DNA of 64,000 nucleotides. It comes from Mucor racemosus (Eukaryota > Mucoromycota > Mucoromycetes > Mucorales > Mucoraceae). This document shows positions 49,888-61,700 of this stretch, one piece after another. Within the stretch, counting starts at the first letter, position 1; every line of letters begins with the position of its first letter. A program made the translations under genes and the position numbers. The notes under the pieces were generated by a model that saw only the letters and a program-made list of their open reading frames with translations, ran no database searches and had not been told where the DNA came from. The stretch lies in the NCBI GenBank assembly GCA_027405735.1, contig JAPEHQ010000015.1, positions 372,001 to 436,000 of the forward strand. The letters are read 5' to 3'.

Positions 49888-51129
49888 TGTTGTGATTGAT
49901 TTGAATAAACAAGACAAGGAAGAAGAAGAAGAAGAAGAAAGGAGAAAATTTTGATTGTTTCCTTTTGACCGCGCAAAGGGATAATCCAACTTTTTTGTGT
50001 TTGTTTGAGTTTAGGAAGCCGCCCTAACAATATAAATGTGATAGAACACAAAGGACATACGTTTAAAACTACGATGTTCAGATATTGCTTTTTAATGGAT
50101 CAATCGACAGATCAAAAGTTTGACATTAGCGAAGATTTATAAGTTCTGCCCATGGTTTATATATGAAAGGACCTGTTTGGTATTGTATGAATAATGTGCT
50201 ATTGTGTTTAGTAGCTGTAAAAGCTTCAAGAAAAATGTTCTGGATCATACCCCGCTATGTATTATCTTATTTTTTGTTTCTGATTTGTCAAACAAACGAT
50301 GAGTGGTGGAGATTTCATGATCTTGTTTTTCTTGAAAACCTGATTTCGTATCAAAACTCGTCAGTTACTGCTTATTTGTGCTTTATTGTTTACTTTTGGT
50401 CGTCTATTCTACTAATAGCACAAAACTTGCATATAAGTGGCAAGCATTTGATGCATCTCTGACTTTTATCCTAATCGCAAACACAAGTTTTCTAGATTTG
50501 CATAGCATTTATTCTGCTTCCGAGTTAAAATTCTAATCACTAACTATTATTTTAAACTTTTTTTTTCCTTGGTCATGTTAATTGAACAGAAGGTTATAGC
50601 TTTCATAATTAGTTTCTCAACATATCTCTGTCATTTTTGTATTTTTTTTTTTTTTTGTGTTTAAAGCTTTTATTGTTATGATACTCACGGTTTCATTTAA
50701 GGTGGTATCAATTGAAACAGTGGGGAATCATATAAATACCTTGATTTACTGTTTCTAAATTTTATTCTTATATATAAATAAAAACAAATCTAACATTACT
50801 CCAGGTACTAATGAACTTGTGCGTGCTATTATTCGAAGCGCCTTATATTCAAATATACTTGCAATATATCATTAAAGATGATCTATAGGCAAATTACAAG
50901 CTTGGTTTACGTAGTGTATTATGAGATAAGTTGCGCATACACTGGGTAATTTCAATGTTTGAGCAGTAAAATTTTGTTCGCCATATTCTGTGATGAAATA
51001 TCCAAGAGTGTAACACTGAAATATTTATTTGTATTTCAAACAAGGTATGTTTTGTGATAATGAGCACAGAAAACTGGATACCTGCTATCTACAACTATTT
51101 AAGGCAAATCAATGCTTCAGTTACCGATA
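49888..51129. other. Intergenic DNA, no gene seen
   Basis: Upstream region of MVD1 followed by AT-rich DNA. The 99-codon plus-strand ORF at 50163-50462 is hydrophobic but lacks any recognisable motif, splice partner or codon bias, so I do not call it. Several T runs occur, for example 50641-50656. Confidence 0.5.
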
Positions 51130-52310
51130 TATATTACATATGATTCCAATATGATATCCTATTGCAATAGTATATACCTTAGACATTGCTAAATAGATAT
51201 AAATTAATCGCATTATGCTACCTATTCTTAAATTTACTTTACGTCTCAAAAACGCGTAAAATTCACTGCTTTTCCCTTGAAAACTGGGTCTCACTTTTCA
51301 TCCCTGCTCTACTTTTTTTTCACTAAATAACACCAAGAAAAAATTATATTCCAATGTACCTGAGATGTTCAGCTTTAATTCAAAAGTAAGTGTTCAGAAA
51401 TATCCTATTTTTTGCAGTTGGTATTAATTTTCCAGTTCTAAGGTTTCAGATTTTTTACGCGTATTTCACTGCTAATGGATTGAAAACTTTGAGGCTTCAT
51501 ATCTCTAGAAAAAATTAAGCTATACTAACACTTTTTAATAATAAAACCTACTTGTTTTGAGGTGCTCTAAAACATATTTTAATATGAAAAAATTCTGAGC
51601 ACTTTGCTTTTTTTTCATTTTTTTGTGCATTTCTATAGTAGGTTTCAAAATATTGGTTAAATTGAGCAACATTTTTTTTGCATTCATGTCATTAAACTCG
51701 TTAAGTTCTCTCGAACCCAATTTAGAATTTTTCAAAATATTGATTTTTAGTGGAGATATCCTCAAAAATGTGTACAAAAAGGTACCTCCATTTCTAGCTT
51801 CCATTTTTCCCTTATATACCCTCATCCCAAATTCTCAATCTGAAAAAAAATGGACAAAAATCTTGTTTTCTCTACGAAAAATGCAGCTAGAAAATTTTGC
51901 AATAGCTTGATCGATAGATAATGTTTCTGCGCATTATTTCAATATATTATATGTTAAGTATGTTTATAAAAAGTGATGTGTATCTTCAAAAAACCGCCAA
52001 AATTTCAATTGCATTTTGAGCAACATTTAATGTGAAATGTTTTTTTGATTTTTATTTAGATAAATATAGAATTTAAAACTGTACAAAAGCTATTTAGTAT
52101 ACTAGGTCGACTTACTTTGCAGTTCATGATCAATCAAACGATTTTGTTTTTTTCATCATTTTTCGTCCATTTTTTAAAATAAATTTTGGAACCCAGTTAC
52201 CATAAGCTGTAAGCTGTGCTATCGAGTATTATTTTGATTATCTCGATGAAAAATCAACATTTTTTGCTACGTCAAGTTTTCTTTTTTTTCAAGAGCAAAA
52301 AATATGGGCA
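51130..52310 (+). repeat. Dispersed repeat R1, copy b (inverted relative to copy a)
   Basis: Homologous over about 1.2 kb to the reverse complement of 15720-16905. Landmarks include TTTTTCACTAAATAACACCA at about 51310, GGCTTCATATCTCTAG at about 51491, AAAAAGTGATGTGTATCTTC at about 51968 and TACTTTGCAGTTCATGA at about 52114. The ORF at 51623-51910 occupies the same place as the small ORF of copy a but shares only a patchy peptide, so coding function is doubtful. Confidence 0.7.
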
Positions 52311-52722
52311 TGTAATATCGAGTTATCAAAATATGTAAATCAATCCAGCCTTTTTATTTAACTATATTTTAATGCAAAGAAATAACTACCAAAAGTTTAA
52401 TTTCGTACCTCTAAGCATTCGTTTCTAGCAAGGGTTTACAAAATCCTTATCAGTAGCCCTCATTAAAACTGTAAATGATATCTATATATGTACTTTGACT
52501 GTAATCTTAATGCCGTTGGTGTACTGATGCATAATATAATTTAGGGAATTCATTTAAAAGCAGCACATTTTGTTGGTAAATATACTAATTTATATATACT
52601 ATTTCTTACTGAACTAAAAAATACACAGCTACAGTTATTTGAATAATTTATATTCTTTTATTGATTGATAAAAATATGGACTATAAGAGTCTTTGTACGA
52701 TATAATTATAATATACTATCAT
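52311..52722. other. 3' flank of the giant gene
   Basis: AT-rich, no gene seen. The last 100 bases hold the presumed 3' UTR and poly(A) signals of the minus-strand gene that ends at 52723. Confidence 0.45.
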
Positions 52723-55700
52723 TTAAGTAGAAAATTCCTTTAATTGCTGAACGAGGACACGAGGAGCAGCTGGAGCACCCTTTTCATTCCAAACTTGAAC
52801 CATTGATTCATGCTCCAAGAAGGATTGGACACTTTCTCCAAAGATATCTAAACCGTCGACCTTAATATCACATTCAGTGATGGTAGTAGTGGTTGTTTCG
52901 TGATGTTCAACATGACCAGAGAATTCTTCACGGTCAATCAAGACAGTGTGGCATCCTTCTTTCTTTGCAGCAGCTATGAGTTCAGTGCTTGATGAGACAA
53001 TTGCCAATTGATTTGCACGTTCAAGTCCAAGTAATTTGATGGTACCCTTAATTACTGATTCAGATGCAGTAACAGTACTACTGGTGTTTTGAGATGTAAA
53101 CATTTCAGCAGTGAACTGGCCGTGCCAGCAAAGACAATTGTTTTGAGCCAAATCAATCATTGAGCGCGTAGAAAAGGTGTCAGAAATTGCAATAGTAGCA
53201 TATTTGGCAGATGTTTGGTTTTTGAGGCGACGAATACCAATAGAGGCATCATCATAAACACCAACATTTCTCCAAGCATCACATAATTGCTCAATTTCTT
53301 CTTCAGAAAGAGATTCCTTGATATAATAACGCTTCAAAATGTGAACAAGTGACTCATGGAGTGTAATATCATCAGAAACAGGACGCTTCTTGGCAAAGTT
53401 TTCTCTCTTGATTTCAGTGTAGGCTCCATACCAATCTTGAACAAAGACATTGAATTCTAAACTAGAGAGAACCACATCATTCTTGGGAGTAACAATTTGC
53501 TTCCAGACTTGATAAAGAGTCTTGCGATAGTTTGCAACTGTACCAAGTACATCAAAAGCAATAACGCGAACATTCTTGAAAGATGTAGGAACATGAGAAA
53601 TTTCGGACCAAGTAACAACCTTTCCTTCAAAAGCAGAAGAAATAGCTAATTCAATACCTGTTTCAAGAGTATGGCTGATACGTGTTCGAGTACGAGTAAT
53701 AACTGCTTCAAGTCTTTCTGTAATAATATCAATATCTTCAACCTCAATACGGTTAATAATCTCACGAAGAACAGAAATTTGGAGAATAAGTGTAGATTTG
53801 ATACTATCAATACAGTCTAAAGTTTGCTTCACAGAGTTAACAATCAAGGTTTGTGTTTCAGTTTCAACATGACTAGTAGCAGAGATCTTGCTAGTAACGA
53901 GGAACTTGTCCTTGGTCACTTTAATGAAGACATCTACTTCCTTTTCGGCAACATCGAGTCTAGCAAAGATATCTTTACGGATTGTTCCAGAGTCTCCATG
54001 AATGATAGTAGTTACATTTTCCAAAAGAAGAACAAGCCAGTTAGTGATGTGAGTCTTGCTTTCTTGAACAATGACAGTAGTTTCAAGATTAAATCGCTTT
54101 TGAGTTTGTTGGCGAGATTCCTTAACAATTTCTACAACATTTTCAGTTGCAGTTTCTTGCTTTTGAGTGCCTGCAACTTGAGTTTTCTTTGATTGATCAA
54201 TGGTGACAACAGTGCTTGTGTCCTTCTTGTAATGAACTTCAAGTGCAGAGTCAACTTGATGCTTAGTAGCAGATACATGATTCTCAATCTGAGTAGCCAA
54301 ATCAATAGAGCTTGAAGATCCTTGACTAACTATTTTAGTAATTTGAGTAGATTGACTGTAAGCAGTGATCTTGATCCATTCAAGAGTACTAGTAAATGTA
54401 CGACTAGATTCAGAATTATAGATCTCAGTGATGTGTTGAGACTTGGCTTCATTGATAGTTAATTCAAGTTCGGATTGAGCATCCTTAACAATCTTATCGA
54501 CTTCAATAGATACATTGCTACCACCCTTCTTGGTACAAGTAGTAACCTTTTCAGATAATCGAGTAAACCAGGTATCAATCTTTACTTGGACATCTTGAAT
54601 AGATGACTCTTTGACTACTTGAACTGCAGTTGTTTCAGATTGTTGATTCTTCTTATGATAATCAATGGCAATAGCGGCGGCAGCAGCGACAGCGGCAGAT
54701 CCAACAGCCGTTTTAACAATGGTATCCTTGTAAGAATCATGGCGATCCTTTTCAACTTTAACGGAAGCTTCTTGTTTGGATCCAGTGATATGCTCAACAG
54801 TAGTAATCTTTTCAACAGCTTCATAATGAGTATTGACTTCTTGATTCAACTTGGTTTCACTAGTCTTGAGAGTGGACATGATCTTTGCTTTGTCAGTCTT
54901 GCTAGTATCCTGAACAGCAGTCTTTACAACATCCAGTTGAATTTGAACAGAAGATTTGACATTACCAAAGAAGATGTCAAGATGATGATCAGTAGTAACT
55001 TGAGTAGTAGAAGATGTCTTCTTGGTAGATGTTGTGGTTGTAGTAGTAGAGGTTTGTTGAAGCTTTTCGATCTTTGTCTTCATCTCAACTTCGGCTTCAG
55101 CAACAACAACGTTAATCTTTTGTTGTGTTTCTTCTTCGGAGCAATCACTAGCTTCAAGAAGTTTGTCAATCTTGCTTCTAAGATCAGAGAACCAACCTTG
55201 AACAGTTTCAGTTGCTTGTTGAGCAGTTTGGGAAACTACAATAACTATATTACACAATAATTTAGTCTAAAACTTCAATGAAGAATTGCTATTTTACTTA
55301 CGGCTTGCAGTAATAGTTTCAGAAACAGATGTAAATGTAGTCTCAATCTCACTCTTTGAGTTCTTGCTTACTTCCAAAACCTTATTAACAGCGATCTTTG
55401 TATCAGTGCTTCCAGTGGAAACAACTTCATTGGTAACAACTTTGACTTCAGTGATTTGTTCTTGTACAGTCTTGTGGACAGATGAAAGAGCTTTTTCAAT
55501 TTCAATGCGAGTCTTTTTATCAACCTTGGAAGCAGTTGATTTGGCTTCAGTAAAGATCTTTTTAACCTCTTGTTCGCTAGATTCAATCATTTTATTGACA
55601 TCTTCTTGAACATTGGAGCCACCTTGACGAATACGAGTTACAATACGCTCAGAAAGAGATACAAATAAAGCAATAGTAGTTACACGAGTCTCTTGAATGA

Positions 55701-58700
55701 CGGAATAAGCAATCTTGGTCTTATCAACAGATGTCTCCATCTTTCCACAAATAGGTTTCTCGATAACAGATGTCTTTTCAGTCTTACTAATATCGGTTTC
55801 AGTCTTGTTATTGCTAATCTTGTTAACCTTTTGATGGAAGGTAATTGTAGTCTTGAGCTGCTCAAGAGTAACTTCAATTTGATGATAAGATGCAGTAGCT
55901 AAAGCTTCCATTTGACTTGTTAAATCAGCCTTTCCAGTAGATGTATTGATACCAATTTGTTGGATTTGAATAGCTTGATTATGAGCAACAGATGATACCC
56001 ATTCAATCTTGCTAACGAATTGTTGTTCATCGCTTGCAGATGCACAGTACTTGGAACCAGTTACCTTGGCATGCTCAATGATTTGAGTAAGCTCGGATCT
56101 TGATTCTTCAACGATCAAAGTAATCTTCTTGGAAGAAGCACCAGATTTAGATGCAACAGACACCTTTTGAATAAGTGATGTGAACCATCTTGAAATAGAA
56201 ATGTTGATGCTTTCGATAGTAGTTACTCCAGAATCATATTTGAGATTTTGCATAGCTTGAACTACTTGTTGTTTCTTGAGCTTTTCAGCAGCTTCTTCCT
56301 TTTCATTCTTCTTGTGAATTAGAACTGCAGCACCTGCAGCTGCAGCTCCGATGGCCAATGTTCCAGCTACAATCTTTTCAAAGTTGGAATCCTTCTTTTT
56401 CTCTTCAGCTATTGATTAAATGTTAATTTGTCATTTGTATAAACAGTAAATGTTACTAATTACCTTTCTCGGATTTCTTGGTTTCGTCATGAGTAGTAAT
56501 CGTTGATTCTTTACGACTGAAATCGATATCTTGCTCCCCAATAACAATATCATCACTCTCTTTAACTTCAATTTGAACGACAGCTTCAGTCTTTTTACCA
56601 GATGAAGAAGTTGTAGGTTGAGCCTTATGACTAATTACAACAGAAGATCCCATAGCAACCTTGATACGTTCATTGGAAGTTTCAGTTAATTTAGTCAACT
56701 TGGTTTCTAATTCTTGAACATTGCCAGTAGTGTGAGCATGAATTGCAACCTTCTTCACCTCAACAATCTCAGTAACAATGGATACACGAACAGACTCAAG
56801 GCTTTCTTCATAATGTTTACAAGCATAATTGTAAGATTCTTGATCCAAGTTTTGGAGAGATAATCGCTTGACAAAGTCATTACGAGCAGTTGAAATGATC
56901 TCAGTAATTTCCTGTTCAGCGTGTTCAGTAACAGATGTAACATTCTGAACGACATCGCCTTCACTCTTTTGTACAGATCCAGAAATTCTCTTGGTAAAAA
57001 GCTCGAACCATTTAGAAATAACAGTGATATTCTCTTCGACATCAACAGATAACTCGCCATGAGATGTCTTCTTTTCAGGTTTCTTCTCTTGCTTGTTGAT
57101 AGCGTGTACAGCAAGTGCAGCAGTTGCAACACCAATGACAGTAGCAGTAGTGCGAGTCAAAGCAGTATCAATCTTTTCATGAGATGTATGAATAACAGAA
57201 GAAATGGTCTCTTTAATATTAGTATCAGACTTCTTGACAGCCTCAATACTAACTTGTTGAATCTTCTTTACATCCGTAGAGAAAGTATCATGAACATAAT
57301 CAATTGTAGTCAAAAGCTCTTGCTCCTTTGATTTGCTAATCTTTTTGACAGAGCTGCATTCTTGAGCAACCTTCGATTTAGCTTCGACTGTAACACGCTG
57401 AATATCAACAGTAGCTTCTTCAATCAATGTAGAAATTCTTTGCTCTTTGTTTGTGATAGTAGTATCAATGCTAATTGCATGAATTTCTTCAGCAAGCTTG
57501 GTATGCCAATGAGTAACAGCGGTTTTGACAGTATCAACAGTATCAATAATCTTGACAGTAGACTCTGTTTGAATAGTTTCTTGCTTGATTACTGTAACAG
57601 ATTGAGCATGAGTAGCTTCCAATGTTTCTGTAATAGTGACCTTTGAGGATTCAAGAACAACAGAAAGTTTCTCGGTAACCTCAGATTCAGAATGATGCTT
57701 GGAAACAATCTCTTGAACTTCGACAATCTTTGAATCTACAGTAGCTTGGACAGCCTTCAGACTCTCTTGAATATGATATTCAACCAATGCAAAAGTCTTG
57801 TCCTTTTCATAAACCTCAATTGAAGAAGAGAACTTGGTTTGTGTGCGATTAATGGTGCTAACAAGTTCAAGCTTGGATTTCTCAATAAGCAATGTAATAT
57901 CTTGATCGATATTAGAACCTCCTTGATGAATACGAATAGAGACATCACGAATGAGTTGAGCAAACCAAGAAACAACAACAACCTTGGATTCAGCAACAAC
58001 TTCAGAGACATGAGTTTCGAGTTTTTCACAATAGTCCTTGCGGTTGACAGCAGACTTACGACCAGTACATATCTTGTCATTGTTTTGCTTGTGTTCAATT
58101 ACTGAAACAACAGTTTCGTCCTTCTTTTGAACCTTTTCAGTCTTCTCAACAACAAGTTTATAACGGCGGATTTCAACATTAACTTGCTCCTGAATAGCAA
58201 CAGCAATGGGTCGCATCTGTTCAATACCACCAGTTTTGGATGAAGATGAAGCAGCAGAATTAATACCAATGGCCTTGATTGTATGGCTACTTTGAATAAC
58301 GAGGTTCTTGGTCCATTCAATGGAAGCTTGATATTGAGTAACAGTGGTCTTATCACTAACAGACTTGTGAGCATTGGCACTAATAATTCGAAGAGTTTCA
58401 GTGATTGTCTTGATAGCCTTTTGAACAATTACTTCAATATCACCACTAGCATTGGATCCACCCTTCTTTGAACGAGCAGAAACATCAATGATAAGTCTCT
58501 CATACCATTCACGAACAATCACAGTAACATCCAAAGTAGATTTACCAGTGGCAAGCTTCTTTTTATCAATGACAGTGGTTGTCTTTTTGTGATCAGAATC
58601 CGATTCAGAAGAGGATTGAGATTCTGAACTAGAAGAATCATGTTTTGATTTGATAATTTTACCAGCAATTCCACCAGCAATAATACCAGCAGCAATCTTC

Positions 58701-61700
58701 TTCTTATCGATAGAAGATTTCTTTTTCTTCTTTTGATCATAATCATCACTATCAGAAGCAGAATTATCGCTACTATCAGAATCAGGAGATTTTTGGGACT
58801 TCTTGACATTAGATGTCTTTGTAGACTTCTTGGTCTTGGACTTGCAGTCAGTCTTTGATTTGGTCTTCTTGACGCAATCTTTCTGAACCTTGGACTTTTT
58901 CTTCTTACCAGAATCAGAACAAGAATCCGAATCAGAGCCTGAATCAGAGTCTTCCTCAGTATCAGAACCAGAATCAGTGTTTGAATCAGTTTCAGAATCA
59001 GAAGAGTATTTAGATTGCTTGGCCTTCTTATTCTTTTTTGCACAAGCATCTTCCTTCTTTTTCTTTTCAACAGCAATGCACTCAGCCTTCTTCTTGATTT
59101 CTTGCTTATTACAGTCAGATTTCTATAATACGATACAATACAATATTAGTTTAATGTAACAAAACGAATAGCAATGAATACTTACAGCCTTCTTCTTTTC
59201 ATAATGAGCAGAAGAGCGTTCGACATCAATCTTGATTTTCTTGTTGCAACGACCAACAGAAAGTTTGATCTGATCTACTGAAGCATTTACAAGTGGCCTC
59301 ATTTGTTCAATACCACCAGTAGCACTGAAAGCACTAGCGCAATTGATACCAATTGCTTGAATTTGAGTAGAGCTTTGAAGGATTACACCACGTGTCCATT
59401 CAAGAATATTGATCAATTCTTGCTTGGCGGCAGTATCAGATTTAGAGCTATGAATCTTGGTTGAAATAGACTCAAATTCAATGTTAATATACTCTTTGTA
59501 TTCAGATACAATGGTCGTAATCATCTTGGTAGCAATTTGGACATTATGCTCAACCTTGGAACATCCAGAAACTTCAACCATAAGCTCTTCAAGCCAAGTG
59601 TAGACAGTGCTCAAAATGTATTCAACAGCTACTACAGAATATGTATCCTTCTTGGCGATAGTTGTGTTTGTCTTGCTAGATCCAGATTGTTTTTTAGTTT
59701 CTTCCAATACTTTTTTAGAGATCTTGGATTCATATATAACAAGCGCTTCGCTAATTTGATGCTCATGTTGAGTAATAACTGAAGTCATCTTATCAAAACC
59801 TCCATAAGAATGAGATGTGGAAATGGATGCCTCAACTCCAATAACCTTGATTTCACTAGAAGCCTTTGTAATAGTAGTCTTGACTTCTTGAACAGTAGAA
59901 TGAAGATGTTTGATGCTTTCTTCAGATTTTACAGATTGAGAAATCTTGGTAACAGATTGATCAATATACTCAAAGATAACATCATTTTCCTTCTTGATAA
60001 TAATATCAATCTCTTCGGAAGAACCTCCCTTTTGAGAGCAAACAGAGACCTTCTCAGCAAGAGTGCGAAGCCATTCACGAATAGTAATCTTGACCTCTTG
60101 AACAGATAAAGATGCTTTCAATACAGCTTCATGATGCTCTGATATTTGAGTATGCTTGGTGACATCAGTAGAAACGTGGCCAGATTTATGATGATCATTA
60201 ATAGCAGTTACGAATCCATAATGAGAGCTTTCAACCTTTTCAGTAATTTCAACAGTGGTTTCAGTTTGAATTGAAGTAATAGTTTCAACAATCTTGGTAA
60301 TATCCTGGTTCTTTTCCATGTACCAAACACTAGAATAAACACGATTGATCTTTTGTTCGAGTAACTCTTCACTTGATTTCAAAACTGCAATGATTTCAGC
60401 AGTAGCAATACCAGAAAGTGCAGCAGTTGAGATGACAGTTGTGGAAGATTTAGTCTCCAAAGCAGACAGCCTCTTGGTAGCAGATCCCTTGACGCTTTCA
60501 ACGTAAACAGATACTTCCTTGCGAGTATTAGCAATCAAAATAGCAATGTCTTTTTCGATATTTTCACCGCCTTGTTCAAGACGAGTTACAACAGATTTAG
60601 TAAACTTTTCAAAGAATGTTACCAAGGAAGTTCTAACATCTTGAACAACAATGACAAGTTCACTACGAATATCCAACAAAGCAGCTTCTTTTTGCTTCAA
60701 ATGTTCGACAGTGACGCCGACATACTCAGATGTAGAAGATTTGGTATGCTTGCATTTCTCTAAAGCGACATCGACTTCTTGACTGGTAGAGATCTTGATT
60801 ACCTCAAGTTTAGACTCGATATCAACAGCAGCAGAAGTTGATGAATGAACAGCAATTTCTTGAATACGAGATGCTTGAGCAACGGCAATTTCTTCAATCC
60901 AAATAAGAACTTGATGTTGATGCTTTTCAGTAATAACTTCGCTAGACTTGGCCTTCTTGATCACCTCAAGGAACTCTGCCTTGGATTTCTCGATTGTAAT
61001 AGAAATTTCCTCAGCAGAGACGGTAGATTGCTTTGATTGAGTTGCAACAGTTTCAGTAAGAGTCGAGATCCATTTGTTAAATTGAACCTTAACATCTTCA
61101 ACTACAATAGCTGTCTCCTTCTCGGCGTTCTCAATCTTTTCAGTCTTTTCCTTGTGTTCACTAAGCTTTTTGGCCACCTCAACAGCAATTGCAGTACCTG
61201 CGGCAACAGCAGCAGAACCGATGAGTACCTTCTTGGCAAGATCAATTGAGGATTTGTGATCCTCTTGCTTCTTTTTCTCTTGCTGCTTCTTTTGTTCCTC
61301 GCTATGAGAGAGAACGACTTGAGTAGATGCAGAATTTTCATGACCAATTGACCCATGAACAACTTGAGATGTCTTTTCAGTATTTTCAGTAATAGTTTGC
61401 TTAATGGATTCATAATGTGAAGTAACTTCATGTCGAGATTCTTCAGCAATTTGAAGAAGCTTTTTGGATACAGTCTTTGATTCTTCCTTATGAACAGTAG
61501 CAACAGTTTGAATTTGACTAATGCGAGTCTTTGCTGAAGTACGAATAGCTTCAAGAGATGCAATGAAATGTTCTTCTTCTACCTTTTCATGAGAAGCAAC
61601 CATGGAAAGCTCGTAAGAGATCTTGGTTTTAGCTTGCTCAAAGATGAGGTCCAACTCCTTATCAGAATTAGTTACATAACCATGAATATCAATTTCAAGG

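Noticed and set aside
50163..50462. 99-codon plus-strand ORF, hydrophobic
   Set aside because: No motif, no signal-like start context, no splice partners, and AT-driven composition; it looks like chance in intergenic DNA.
61102..61563. Minus-strand 153-codon ORF in another frame of the giant gene
   Set aside because: Shadow of the main frame; Leu/Arg-rich composition follows from the Glu/Ser/Thr codons.
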